Origin: Mycobacterium kyorinense
GTDB taxonomy: Bacteria > Actinomycetota > Actinomycetes > Mycobacteriales > Mycobacteriaceae
Assembly (NCBI RefSeq): GCF_002101735.1
Contig: NZ_LQPE01000161.1
Coordinates: 1-59,872, forward strand
Length of the DNA: 59,872 nt
Reading direction: 5' to 3'
Shown here: piece by piece, positions 8,875-16,969 of the stretch
How the letters are laid out: each line of letters begins with the position of its first letter
How positions within the stretch are numbered: the first letter of the stretch is position 1
Program-made: the position numbers and the translations under genes
The notes under the pieces: model-generated
Databases searched by the model: none
What the model was told of the DNA's origin: nothing
What the model saw: only the letters and a program-made list of their open reading frames with translations

Positions 8875-9007
8875 GAGAGCCAAGAGTAAGCCCACCGGGC
8901 GCGGGCGGTAGCGTTCCCTAGACGAGAATGTTCCGGGCGCAAATCGGCTGGCCAACGCGGTCGGCGCCGCGGGCCCGACGAGCAGGGGACGCCGAAAGGA
9001 CCTCAGG

Positions 9008-9679
9008 GTGCGGGTAGTAGTGATGGGGTGCGGCCGAGTCGGGTCTTCGGTGGCCGACGGCCTGTCCCGGATCGGCCACGATGTCGCGGTCATCGACCGT
9101 GACGGCACCGCCTTCAACCGGCTGAGCCCGGATTTCGCCGGTGAGCGGGTGCTGGGCCTGGGCTTCGACCGCGACGTGTTGCTGCGGGCCGGGATCGAGG
9201 AGGCCGAGGCTTTTGCCGCGGTGTCGTCCGGTGACAACTCCAACATCATTTCGGCGCGACTGGCCCGGGAGACCTTCGGCGTGCAGCGCGTGGTGGCACG
9301 CATCTACGACGCCAAACGCGCGGCGGTCTACGAGCGCCTCGGCATCCCCACCATCGCGACCGTGCCGTGGACCACCGACCGTCTGCTCAACGCTCTGCTC
9401 AGGGAGAGCGAAACCACCAAATGGCGTGACCCGACCGGCACCGTCGCGGTCGTCGAGGTGGTGCTGCACGAGGACTGGGTGGGACATCGGCTCACCGACC
9501 TGGAGGCCGCCACCGGTGCACGCGTCGCGTTCCTGATCCGGTTCGGCAGCGGGCTGTTGCCGGAACAGAAAACAGTCATTCAGGCCGGCGACCAGGTCTA
9601 CATCGCCGCGATATCCGGCCGCGCCGCCGAGGCGATGGCCATTGCCGCCCTGCCGCCGAGCGAGGACCTCGAGGTATGA
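9008..9679 (+). CDS. ceoB: TrkA-type potassium uptake regulator CeoB
   Basis: A 223-residue RCK/KTN protein equivalent to Rv2691. The N-terminal Rossmann domain has the VMGCGRVGSSVADGL dinucleotide motif and an acidic DRD at the end of strand 2; a TrkA-C domain follows (residues about 140-220). Such proteins bind NAD(H)/ATP and gate a potassium transporter from the cytosol. It starts with GTG and overlaps ceoC by four bases (ATGA), so the two form a coupled pair. No TrkH/KtrB channel gene is in the window. Confidence 0.9.
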   Translation: MRVVVMGCGRVGSSVADGLSRIGHDVAVIDRDGTAFNRLSPDFAGERVLGLGFDRDVLLRAGIEEAEAFAAVSSGDNSNIISARLARETFGVQRVVARIYDAKRAAVYERLGIPTIATVPWTTDRLLNALLRESETTKWRDPTGTVAVVEVVLHEDWVGHRLTDLEAATGARVAFLIRFGSGLLPEQKTVIQAGDQVYIAAISGRAAEAMAIAALPPSEDLEV

Positions 9680-10356
9680 AAGTCGCGATCGCCGGAGCCG
9701 GCGCGGTGGGCCGCTCGATTGCCCGTGAACTCCTCGAAAGCGGCCACGAAGTCAGCCTGATCGAGCGCAACCCCGAACATCTCGACGTCGACGCCATCCC
9801 GGCCGCGCACTGGCGGCTGGGCGACGCCTGCGAGCTCAGCCTGCTGGAGTCGGTGCACCTCGAGGAGTTCGACGTGGTGATCGCCGCCACCGGCGACGAC
9901 AAGGCCAACGTGGTGCTGAGCCTGCTGGCCAAGACCGAGTTCGCGGTGCCGCGGGTGGTGGCGCGGGTCAACGATCCGCGCAACGAATGGCTCTTCACCG
10001 ACGCGTGGGGCGTCGACGTGGCGGTGTCCACGCCGCGGATGCTGGCGTCGCTGGTCGAAGAGGCCGTCGCGGTCGGAGACCTGGTGCGGCTGATGGAGTT
10101 TCGCAAGGGGCAGGCCAACCTGGTGGAGATCACGCTGCCCGACGACACGCCGTGGGGCGGCAAGCCGGTGCGCAAACTGCAGCTGCCCCGCGACGCGGCG
10201 CTGGTGACGATCCTGCGCGGCCCCAGGGTGATCGTTCCGCAGGCCGACGAACCGCTGGAAGGCGGCGACGAGCTGCTGTTCGTCGCGGTTACTGAGGTGG
10301 AGGCGGAGCTGCGCCAGCTGCTTCTGCCGACGCATCAGACATCGCCGCAGAGCTAG
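9676..10356 (+). CDS. ceoC: TrkA-type potassium uptake regulator CeoC
   Basis: A 226-residue paralogue of CeoB, equivalent to Rv2692. The Rossmann motif is IAGAGAVGRSIARELLESGH, with LIERNPEHLD after strand 2, and a TrkA-C domain closes the protein. Two separate RCK subunits probably assemble as a heteromeric ring. The 3' end overlaps the convergent DUF3159 gene by 68 bases. Confidence 0.9.
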   Translation: MKVAIAGAGAVGRSIARELLESGHEVSLIERNPEHLDVDAIPAAHWRLGDACELSLLESVHLEEFDVVIAATGDDKANVVLSLLAKTEFAVPRVVARVNDPRNEWLFTDAWGVDVAVSTPRMLASLVEEAVAVGDLVRLMEFRKGQANLVEITLPDDTPWGGKPVRKLQLPRDAALVTILRGPRVIVPQADEPLEGGDELLFVAVTEVEAELRQLLLPTHQTSPQS

Positions 10357-11011
10357 CGCGGCGACCCGCTGCGCCCGGCTTCGCCGCGCTTGCGATCGCC
10401 GCAGGGCTAGTGCCCAACGCGCGTTGCACGGCCTTGATCGCCATGTAGGTCACCACAGCTGCGACGGCGGTCAACGGCCAGCCCATCGTGATCCGCGCCA
10501 CTGCCAGCCACCCCGTGCGATCGCTCTGGTAGAGCACCCGCTGCACCACGAAACGGGCGGCGAACACCAGCACCCAGGTCAGCGTGGCGATATCGAAGGC
10601 GTAGACCGCGCTTCGCACCTCGCGCCAGCCGCGGTCGTGGCCGCCGAACCAGCTCCACGCGTAACCGACCACGGGCCGGCGGATCAGCACCGAGACCGCG
10701 AAGACCACCGCCCACAGCAAGGACGTCCAGATGCCCAGCAGGAAATAGCCTTTCGACTCCCCCACCGCATAAGCGATCACCGCGCAGATTGCGACGCCGA
10801 CGAACCCGGACACCGCGGGCTGGATGGAGTCTCGCCGAATCAGCCGCCACAGCAGGACAACTGCGGCCACCCCGACCGCCGCGCCGACGGCAGCTATCAG
10901 GCCGGCTGCGGCGGAGACGGCGACAAAGACAACCACCGGCAACGAGGAGTAGACGAGCCCGCTGACGCCGCCCAACTGGGCCAGAACCGCCGGTCGGTGA
11001 GAGTCCGTCAC
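10289..11011 (-). CDS. DUF3159 membrane protein
   Basis: About 240 residues, equivalent to Rv2693c. Six or so hydrophobic helices (LPVVVFVAVSAAAGLIAAVG, YFLLGIWTSLLWAVVFAVSV, and others) with conserved polar motifs WRLIRRDSIQPAVSG and RRPVVGYAW, typical of the actinobacterial DUF3159 family. Function unknown. The GTG at 11011 overlaps the TGA of the OB-fold gene upstream (GTGA), so they are coupled. The C-terminal 20 or so residues, rich in A/P, overlap ceoC on the other strand. Confidence 0.85.
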   Translation of the reverse strand: MTDSHRPAVLAQLGGVSGLVYSSLPVVVFVAVSAAAGLIAAVGAAVGVAAVVLLWRLIRRDSIQPAVSGFVGVAICAVIAYAVGESKGYFLLGIWTSLLWAVVFAVSVLIRRPVVGYAWSWFGGHDRGWREVRSAVYAFDIATLTWVLVFAARFVVQRVLYQSDRTGWLAVARITMGWPLTAVAAVVTYMAIKAVQRALGTSPAAIASAAKPGAAGRRASSAAMSDASAEAAGAAPPPPQ

Positions 11012-11379
11012 CGCTGAATTTCGTAGTGCGGGTTGTAAATCGCTTTGGTGCCGTTGTCCAGCTTGCCCAGCCGACCCCGCACCCGCAGCGTGCGACCGGA
11101 GTCGATCCCGGGAATCCGGCGTTGGCCCAACCACACCAGCGCGACGGTGTCGGTGCCGTCGAACAACTCGGCGCGCACCCCGCCGGCGCAACCCTTGGCG
11201 TTGGCTTCCACGCTGCGCAGCGTGCCGACCATCGTGACCTCTTGCCCGCGCTGGCAGTCGATCGCCCGCTGCGCGCCGGTGTTGACCGCCTCGTCGGACA
11301 GCTCTTCGACGTCGCGCTGCTCGGGGTCCTCCGTCAGTCGACGGGTGAGCCGGCGCAGATAACCTTCGGCCGTCGCCAT
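11008..11379 (-). CDS. OB-fold nucleic acid-binding domain protein
   Basis: A 123-residue protein equivalent to Rv2694c. The C-terminal half is an OB fold (VTMVGTLRSVEANAKG, ALVWLGQRRIPGI, LRVRGRLGKLDNGTKAIYNP). The N-terminal 45 residues are charged and helical. The family often sits near membrane proteins of unknown role; a nucleic acid ligand is inferred from the fold only. ATG at 11379 matches the family start; a GTG one codon earlier is also possible. Confidence 0.8.
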   Translation of the reverse strand: MATAEGYLRRLTRRLTEDPEQRDVEELSDEAVNTGAQRAIDCQRGQEVTMVGTLRSVEANAKGCAGGVRAELFDGTDTVALVWLGQRRIPGIDSGRTLRVRGRLGKLDNGTKAIYNPHYEIQR

Positions 11380-11515
11380 CACCTTCTTTGCAACAATTCG
11401 GCTGAGCCGAATCCCGTTATGCCAACGGACACCGTAGACCCGTTAGTTCCCGGGCGCCATGCGGCCCCCTGGGGTGCCGGTGGAGTACCCCTAAACGCCG
11501 GGCAGTATCGAGCCT

Positions 11516-12217
11516 GTGGGTGTCGACTTGCGCGGTGTGACGACCGTCGTACTGCCCGGCACGGGTTCCGACGACGACTACATCGAGCGGGCGTTCGGGG
11601 GCCCGCTGCGCGACGCCGGTGCGCTGGTCGTGGCGCCGCCGCCGCAGCCCGGCCGCCTGGTCGACGGTTACCTGGCCGCGCTGGACAACGCCGCGCGCCG
11701 CGGCCCGATCGCCGTCGGCGGGGTCTCAATCGGTGCCGCGGTGGCCGCCGGCTGGGCGCTGCGGCACCCCGACGGCGCGGTGGCGGTGCTGGCCGCGCTG
11801 CCCGCCTGGACCGGGGCGCCCGACGGCGCGCCGGCCTCTTTAGCGGCCCGGCATTCGGCGCAGCAGCTGCGACGCGACGGGCTGGCTGCGACGATGGCGC
11901 AAATGCGGGCGTCCAGCCCGCGATGGCTGGGCGACGAGCTGGCCCGGTCCTGGCGGCGCCTGTGGCCGAACCTGCCCGACGCGATGGACGCTGCCGCGGC
12001 GCACGTCGCGCCGAGCCGCGCGGAGCTGGCCCGCCTGGCCGCGCCGCTGGGCGTCGCAGCCGCGACCGACGACCCGATCCACCCGCTGCAGGTCGGCGTC
12101 GAATGGGCCGCCGCCGCACCGCGGGCGGCGTTGCGGACCCTGACGCTCGACGAGATCGGCGACGACCCGGCGGCGCTGGGCGCCGCGTGCCTGGCCGCGC
12201 TGCGCGACGCGGCTTAG
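11516..12217 (+). CDS. Alpha/beta-hydrolase family protein
   Basis: A 233-residue protein equivalent to Rv2695. It begins VGVDLRGVTTVVLPGTGSDD, consistent with the first hydrolase strand and an oxyanion loop, and contains a nucleophile elbow G-V-S-I-G in IAVGGVSIGAAVAAGWAL. The substrate is unknown. Start is GTG. It overlaps the 3' end of the convergent DUF3710 gene by four bases. The 136 bases before it (11380-11515) show no gene. Confidence 0.8.
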   Translation: MGVDLRGVTTVVLPGTGSDDDYIERAFGGPLRDAGALVVAPPPQPGRLVDGYLAALDNAARRGPIAVGGVSIGAAVAAGWALRHPDGAVAVLAALPAWTGAPDGAPASLAARHSAQQLRRDGLAATMAQMRASSPRWLGDELARSWRRLWPNLPDAMDAAAAHVAPSRAELARLAAPLGVAAATDDPIHPLQVGVEWAAAAPRAALRTLTLDEIGDDPAALGAACLAALRDAA

Positions 12218-12939
12218 CCGCCCGTTGTGCTGCTGCGCAACTGCTGCATCGCCGACCCGGCGGCGCTGCGGCGCTCGGTGGACGCTTCCTGTTGGGCCGC
12301 CGCCTGTTGTGCGGCCGCCTCCCGCAGCTGAGCCGCCATCGGCTCGGGCAACTGCACCGCCAGCGGTGTCCGCACCGGGAGCGGCGTATCACCGCGACGA
12401 ACCACGGTGTCCGCCAACGCTTCTCGCGCTTCCACAGTCAGCGCGTCGATGGCCTCCGGTGCGCCGTTGACCACGCAGCGGATCATCCAGCGATACCCGT
12501 CGACCCCGATGAACCGCACCACGCCGGCCCCGGTGCCGACCACCTCCCGGCCCCACGGACCGTCCTGAATGCTCACCTGGGCCCCGTCTTTGCGCAGCGA
12601 GTCGGCGAGCTCACCGGCCACCTCACGCCACAGGCCGGCTGTTTTCGGCGCCGCATACGCGGCGATGGTGTAGCGCCCGTTCGGGGTCACGATCCACACC
12701 GCGCTGGGAATGCCCGTCTCGGTGAGCTCGACCTGCAGCTGGCCCTCCGCCGGCATCGGGATCAGCACCGAGCCCAGGTCCAGCCGGGCCACCTCCGCGG
12801 CCGCAGGGTCGTCGAAATCCTCGATGTCGAAGGGGCCGTCGAGCTCCACCTCGGGCTCGGCCGCAGTTTCCGGCTGTGCCGCCGCAACTTCCGCGTCGCG
12901 TGTGTCGTTGTCTTGGGCTTTGCGTCTACCGAATGCCAT
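12214..12939 (-). CDS. DUF3710 family protein
   Basis: A 241-residue protein equivalent to Rv2696c. A basic start (MAFGRRKAQDND) and an acidic linker precede a beta-rich domain with GSVLIPMPAEGQLQVEL, WIVTPNGRYTIAAYAAPK and GVDGYRWMIRCVVNG, the DUF3710 pattern. No known function. It lies directly downstream of dut, with start and stop sharing bases (TAATG), so the two are probably one transcript. Confidence 0.85.
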   Translation of the reverse strand: MAFGRRKAQDNDTRDAEVAAAQPETAAEPEVELDGPFDIEDFDDPAAAEVARLDLGSVLIPMPAEGQLQVELTETGIPSAVWIVTPNGRYTIAAYAAPKTAGLWREVAGELADSLRKDGAQVSIQDGPWGREVVGTGAGVVRFIGVDGYRWMIRCVVNGAPEAIDALTVEAREALADTVVRRGDTPLPVRTPLAVQLPEPMAAQLREAAAQQAAAQQEASTERRSAAGSAMQQLRSSTTGG

Positions 12940-13403
12940 TACAAGCTCGCATGTCCGCCGGAAGAGCCGTGTCCGCCGTCGCCGCGGGAGGTTTCGGCGA
13001 GCCCGGCCTCGTCGAATGACGCCACTTCGACCAGGTCGACCAACTCGACCCGTTGCACGAGCAGCTGCGCGATGCGGTCGCCCCGGTGCACGGCGATCGG
13101 GGTCGCGGGGTCGAGGTTGATCAGCGCCACCTTGATCTCGCCGCGATAGCCGGCGTCGATGGTGCCGGGACTGTTGACGATCGAAAGTCCAACGCGCGCA
13201 GCCAATCCGGAGCGCGGATGGACCAAACCCACCATGCCGTACGGAATGGCCACCGCGACGCCGGTCCGCACCAGGGCCCGATGCCCGGGCGCGAGTTCGA
13301 CGTCTTCGGCGCTGTAGAGGTCGACGCCGGCGTCACCGTCGTGGGCGCGGCTGGGCAGCGGAAGCCCGGGGTCGAGACGGACAACAGCCACACTGGTCGA
13401 CAC
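12939..13403 (-). CDS. dut: Deoxyuridine 5'-triphosphate nucleotidohydrolase
   Basis: A 154-residue trimeric dUTPase, which hydrolyses dUTP to dUMP and PPi, keeping uracil out of DNA and feeding dTMP synthesis. All five motifs are present: DGDAGVDLYS (1), HPRSGLAARVGLSIVNSPG (2), TIDAGYRGEIKVALINL (3, with the catalytic aspartate), RGDRIAQLLVQ (4), and the flexible C-terminal RGDGGHGSSGG (5). The start is GTG; the longer upstream frame lacks family similarity. The length equals the M. tuberculosis enzyme. Confidence 0.96.
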   Translation of the reverse strand: MSTSVAVVRLDPGLPLPSRAHDGDAGVDLYSAEDVELAPGHRALVRTGVAVAIPYGMVGLVHPRSGLAARVGLSIVNSPGTIDAGYRGEIKVALINLDPATPIAVHRGDRIAQLLVQRVELVDLVEVASFDEAGLAETSRGDGGHGSSGGHASL

Positions 13404-13428
13404 GGGGGCACAGATTACCCTTGACCGC

Positions 13429-13905
13429 GTGTCCGATACGCGCGTCGCGCCGCAAAGCGTGCGGTATCGCGAACGTTTGTGGGTGCCATGGTGGTGGTGG
13501 CCGCCGGGTTTCGCGCTCGCGGCGATCGTCGCCTTAGAGGTCAACCAGGGGGTGCCCGCGCTGCCGAACTGGCTGCCGTTCGCGGTGCTTTTCGCGGTGG
13601 CTACCGGTGCGCTGCTGTGGTTGGGACGAATGGAGATACGGGTCACCGCCGGTGACGAGGGGGTCGAACTGTGGGCCGCCGACGCGCACCTGCCGGTCAC
13701 CGTGATCGCCCGCTCCGCGGAAATCCCCCGATCGGCCAAGTCGGCGGCTCTGGGGCGCCAGCTCGATCCCGCGGCCTTTGTGCTGCACCGGGCCTGGGTC
13801 GGTCCCATGGTGCTCGTCGTGCTCGACGACCCCGACGACCCGACGCCGTACTGGCTGGTGAGCTGCCGCCACCCGGAGCGGGCGCTATCGGCATTGCGCA
13901 GTTGA
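13429..13905 (+). CDS. DUF3093 membrane protein
   Basis: A 158-residue protein equivalent to Rv2698. Two adjacent transmembrane helices follow a tryptophan-rich entry (ERLWVPWWWWPPGFALAA), then a beta-rich cytoplasmic or extracytoplasmic domain ending with PYWLVSCRHPERALSAL. This is the DUF3093 pattern of Actinobacteria. Function unknown. It begins with GTG, 25 bases from divergent dut. Confidence 0.85.
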   Translation: MSDTRVAPQSVRYRERLWVPWWWWPPGFALAAIVALEVNQGVPALPNWLPFAVLFAVATGALLWLGRMEIRVTAGDEGVELWAADAHLPVTVIARSAEIPRSAKSAALGRQLDPAAFVLHRAWVGPMVLVVLDDPDDPTPYWLVSCRHPERALSALRS

Positions 13906-13911
13906 TCCCGA

Positions 13912-14214
13912 TCAGGCCGCGCAGTCGGTACAGATCATCACGCCGTTCTTCTCGCTGGCGAGCCGGCTGCGGTGTTGCACCAGAAAGCAACTCGAGCAAG
14001 TGAACTCGTCAGCCTGCTTGGGAACAACGCGCACGGACAACTCTTCGCCGGACAAGTCGGCGCCAGGCAATTCGAACGACTCGGCGGACTCGGACTCGTC
14101 GACGTCGACCACGGCTGACGCCGCCTCGTTCCGCCGCGCTTTGAGCTCCTCCAGCGAATCCTCCGAAACGTCATCGGTCTCGGTTCGCCGCGGGGCGTCA
14201 TAGTCGGTAGCCAT
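13912..14214 (-). CDS. DUF4193 zinc-ribbon-like protein
   Basis: A 100-residue acidic protein equivalent to Rv2699c. The N-terminus is very acidic (DDVSEDSLEELKAR). The C-terminus carries two CxxC pairs, CSSC and CTDC, about 22 residues apart, which should bind zinc. This is the DUF4193 family, conserved in Actinobacteria and near-essential in mycobacterial screens as I recall. Start ATG at 14214 has GGGGAGAGG just upstream. The 174 bases to the divergent cei gene contain no further gene. Confidence 0.88.
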   Translation of the reverse strand: MATDYDAPRRTETDDVSEDSLEELKARRNEAASAVVDVDESESAESFELPGADLSGEELSVRVVPKQADEFTCSSCFLVQHRSRLASEKNGVMICTDCAA

Positions 14215-14388
14215 CGGCCTCTCCCCTCGCTCCCCCTTGAAAACTGTGCAAGCAACGCTTTGTACCAGCGTCGAACGCATCCGCCAAACGATTCGTGCCC
14301 GTATCCCGCTGTCTTCAAGTGTGATTTGCGTCACACAGATTATTTAACCGCGGTATCCCGCGTTAAACATCGCGTTTAGAGTGCTCGT

Positions 14389-15036
14389 GTGGTCGCGCTC
14401 ATCACCGAAGGCACCGCCTTCGACAAACACGGTCGCCCTTTTCGGCGCCGCAACGCCCGGCCCGCCATCTGCCTGTTGATCGTCCTGCTGGTAGCAACCG
14501 CCGTGGTGTGGACGATCGCGCTGACCCGCCCGCCCGAGGTCCACGAGGCCGTCGTGTGCAATCCGCCGCCCGACCAGTCGAATCCGGCGAAGCCCCGGTT
14601 GGGTGAGCCGGTATCCCGTTCCACGATGACGAATGTCGCCCCGGCCAGACTGGCCGACACCAAGATCCGTGTCCTCAACGCCAGCGGACGCGGCGGTCAG
14701 GCCGCCGATGTCGCCAATGCGCTGCACGACCTCGGGTTCGCCCAGCCGACGGCCGCCAACGATCCGATCTACGAGGGCACCCGGCTGACCTGCCAGGGCC
14801 AGATCCGCTTCGGCGAGGCCGGGCAGGCCTCCGCCGCGGCCGTGTGGCTGGTGGCGCCGTGCGCCGAGTTGTTCCGCGACGACCGCGCCGACGACTCCGT
14901 CGATTTCGCGCTGGGCACCGACTTCACCGCGCTGGCGCACAGCGACGACATCGACGCCGTGCTCGCCGGATTGCGCCCGGGCGCCGAGCCGGCCGATCCG
15001 GCCCTGCTGTCGAAAGTCCACTCCAGCAGCTGCTGA
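14389..15036 (+). CDS. cei: Cell envelope integrity protein Cei
   Basis: A 215-residue protein equivalent to Rv2700. One N-terminal transmembrane helix (ICLLIVLLVATAVVWTIAL) anchors an exported LytR_C domain (TKIRVLNASGRGGQAADVAN and following). LytR_C domains bind cell wall polymers, and Cei is reported to be needed for envelope integrity and virulence in M. tuberculosis. Two conserved cysteine pairs (VCNPP, LTCQG, APCAEL, SSSC end) may form disulfides. The start is GTG. It is convergent with suhB at two bases distance. Confidence 0.88.
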   Translation: MVALITEGTAFDKHGRPFRRRNARPAICLLIVLLVATAVVWTIALTRPPEVHEAVVCNPPPDQSNPAKPRLGEPVSRSTMTNVAPARLADTKIRVLNASGRGGQAADVANALHDLGFAQPTAANDPIYEGTRLTCQGQIRFGEAGQASAAAVWLVAPCAELFRDDRADDSVDFALGTDFTALAHSDDIDAVLAGLRPGAEPADPALLSKVHSSSC

Positions 15037-15038
15037 GT

Positions 15039-15905
15039 TCAGCCGGGAATCGGGGCCAGCCCGTCGAATCGTGCGAGGGCACCGAGCAATTCGTCGGCGA
15101 TCCCGGGCGCCGCGGCCACCACCAGCCCGGCGCTGCCGTCCGATTCCGGGGGCAACAACACCACCCGCGCGCCCGCCTCGGCGGCGATCAGCGCCCCGGC
15201 CGCCGAATCCCACACATGCAGCCCGTGCTCGTAGTAGCCATCGAGCCGGCCGGCCGCGACCATGCACAAATCCAGTGCGGCAGAACCGATGCGGCGCACA
15301 TCGCGGACCACCGGCAGCATCTTGGCCACCAGCGCCGCCTGCGCGGTGCGCCGCCGCCGCGAGTATGCGAATCCGGTACCAAGCAGCGCCATCGACAACT
15401 CGTCGACCGCACTGCACCGCAGCCGGCGGGTCCCGTTCGTGTCGGTGAGATGCGCGCCGAGTCCCGTCGCCGCCGAATACACCCGTCCGGCGACGACGTC
15501 GGCGACGGCGCCCGCCACCGACACGCCGTCGATCTGCGCCGCCACCGACACCGCATAGGCCGGGATGCCGTAGACGAAGTTCACCGTGCCGTCGATGGGG
15601 TCGAGCACCCAGGTGACCGCACCGGCCGCCGCCGAATCGGCGGGCCCGCCGCCCTCCTCACCCAGAATCGGGTCGCCGGATCGCAGCTGCGCCAACCGAT
15701 CCCGCAGCAGCCGCTCGGTTTCGGTGTCGACGACGGTGACCGGGTCGGTCGGGGTTGTCTTGGTCTGCACCGCCGCGCTCGCCTCGCCGTTGGCGTCGGC
15801 GCCGAACACTTCGGCACGACGGCGGCGCACGAATGCTGCCGCTTCGCCGGCCAGCTCTTCGGCGACCGCACGCAGCCGGGCGGGCTGGTTGTCAGGTGTG
15901 CTCAC
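15039..15905 (-). CDS. suhB: Inositol-1-monophosphatase SuhB
   Basis: A 288-residue Mg2+-dependent phosphatase equivalent to Rv2701c, releasing myo-inositol for phosphatidylinositol, mannoside lipids and mycothiol. The metal-binding motifs are visible: ILGEEGGG (Glu of motif 1), VLDPIDGTVNFVYGIP (motif 2), and HVWDSAAGALIAAEAG (motif 3). The GTG at 15905 gives the family length; the frame remains open upstream into ppgK, antisense to it, and that part is not coding. Confidence 0.93.
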   Translation of the reverse strand: MSTPDNQPARLRAVAEELAGEAAAFVRRRRAEVFGADANGEASAAVQTKTTPTDPVTVVDTETERLLRDRLAQLRSGDPILGEEGGGPADSAAAGAVTWVLDPIDGTVNFVYGIPAYAVSVAAQIDGVSVAGAVADVVAGRVYSAATGLGAHLTDTNGTRRLRCSAVDELSMALLGTGFAYSRRRRTAQAALVAKMLPVVRDVRRIGSAALDLCMVAAGRLDGYYEHGLHVWDSAAGALIAAEAGARVVLLPPESDGSAGLVVAAAPGIADELLGALARFDGLAPIPG

Positions 15906-16010
15906 CGGTCTATCGCAGCACAGCTTCCGCAGCGCAGCGATCTGGCGGTGGGCGGCGCATCGACGCATTAGGGTGTGGTCGAACAGGCCCATCTCGCCCG
16001 AGGAGATCCG

Positions 16011-16781
16011 ATGACCAGTAGCGATTCGCCGCAGCGGCGCGGTTTCGGCGTCGACGTCGGTGGGAGCGGCATCAAGGGCGGGATCGTCGACCTGGACACG
16101 GGCCAGCTGATCGGTGACCGGTACAAGCTGGCTACGCCGCAACCGGCCACCCCGCCGGCCGTGGCCAAGACCATCGCGGCGGTTGTCAACGAGTTCGGCT
16201 GGTCGGGCCCGCTGGGGGTGACTTATCCCGGCGTCGTCACCCAGAGCGTCGTGCAGACCGCGGCCAACGTCGACAAGGCCTGGATCGGCACCAATGCGCG
16301 CGACATCATCAGCGCCGAACTGAACGGTCAGGAGGTCGTCGTCCTCAACGACGCCGACGCCGCCGGGCTCGCCGAAGAACGCTACGGGGCGGGCAAAGAC
16401 CAGACCGGGTTGGTAATCCTGCTCACCTTCGGGACCGGGATCGGCTCGGCGCTGATTCACAACGGGATCCTGCTGCCCAACACCGAGTTGGGCCACGTCG
16501 ACGTCGACGGCAAAGAAGCCGAACACCGCGCCGCGTCGTCGGTCCGGGACAAAAAAGGCTGGAGCTACAAGAAGTGGGCCAAGCAGGTGACCAAGGTGCT
16601 GGTCGCCTTCGAGAACGCTTTTTGGCCCGACCTGTTCATCGCCGGCGGCGGGATCAGTCGCAGGGCCGACAAATGGGTGCCGTTGCTGAAAAACCGGACA
16701 CCGGTGGTTCCGGCCGCCCTGCTGAACACGGCCGGTATCGTCGGCGCGGCGATGGCCGCTACCAGCGACGTCACCCACTGA
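16011..16781 (+). CDS. ppgK: Polyphosphate glucokinase
   Basis: A 256-residue ROK-family glucokinase equivalent to Rv2702, which phosphorylates glucose with polyphosphate or ATP. The phosphate-binding motif is GVDVGGSGIKGGIVDL. LTFGTGIGSALIHNG is the second ROK phosphate loop, and LPNTELGHVDVDG holds the conserved E/H cluster, although without the zinc cysteines of other ROK proteins. A GAGGAGA ribosome site precedes the ATG at 16011, which is preferred over the in-frame GTG 12 codons earlier. It is upstream of sigA in the same direction, 188 bases apart. Confidence 0.93.
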   Translation: MTSSDSPQRRGFGVDVGGSGIKGGIVDLDTGQLIGDRYKLATPQPATPPAVAKTIAAVVNEFGWSGPLGVTYPGVVTQSVVQTAANVDKAWIGTNARDIISAELNGQEVVVLNDADAAGLAEERYGAGKDQTGLVILLTFGTGIGSALIHNGILLPNTELGHVDVDGKEAEHRAASSVRDKKGWSYKKWAKQVTKVLVAFENAFWPDLFIAGGGISRRADKWVPLLKNRTPVVPAALLNTAGIVGAAMAATSDVTH

Positions 16782-16819
16782 ATTTGCGCGCTCAGCGCGG
16801 CACCACCCTTGTGTGTCGT

Positions 16820-16825
16820 TACAAT
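16820..16825 (+). promoter_or_regulatory. Possible -10 element of a sigA promoter
   Basis: TACAAT lies 145 bases before the sigA start in the 188-base gap after ppgK. It matches the mycobacterial SigA -10 consensus (TANNNT) well. No good -35 is seen at the expected distance, which is common for mycobacterial housekeeping promoters. Confidence 0.3.
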
Positions 16826-16969
16826 GGTCACCGGCAGCCGCCCACGACTAGCGGCGAGCATCCAAGCTGATATCAAGGCCGACATCCGACATAGCCGACA
16901 CTTTCGGTAGCGCACGCCAACCGCGCCGAAGGCTCGGCGTGACAACTTGAGGCGACCGAAGGGGTTTTC

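Noticed and set aside
7618..8889. 423-codon plus-strand frame opposite the KimA-type gene
   Set aside because: Composition is rich in His, Gln and Arg, typical of an antisense shadow, while the minus strand has clear transporter motifs.
8875..9007. Possible ydaO (c-di-AMP) riboswitch in front of the KimA-type gene
   Set aside because: Only 133 bases are available and no conserved ydaO core was seen.
11026..13149. 707-codon plus-strand frame across several genes
   Set aside because: It spans dut, DUF3710 and the hydrolase in wrong frames; arginine-rich shadow sequence.
15906..16778. Long open frame extending suhB through ppgK on the opposite strand
   Set aside because: It is antisense to ppgK, with no domain; high GC keeps the frame open.
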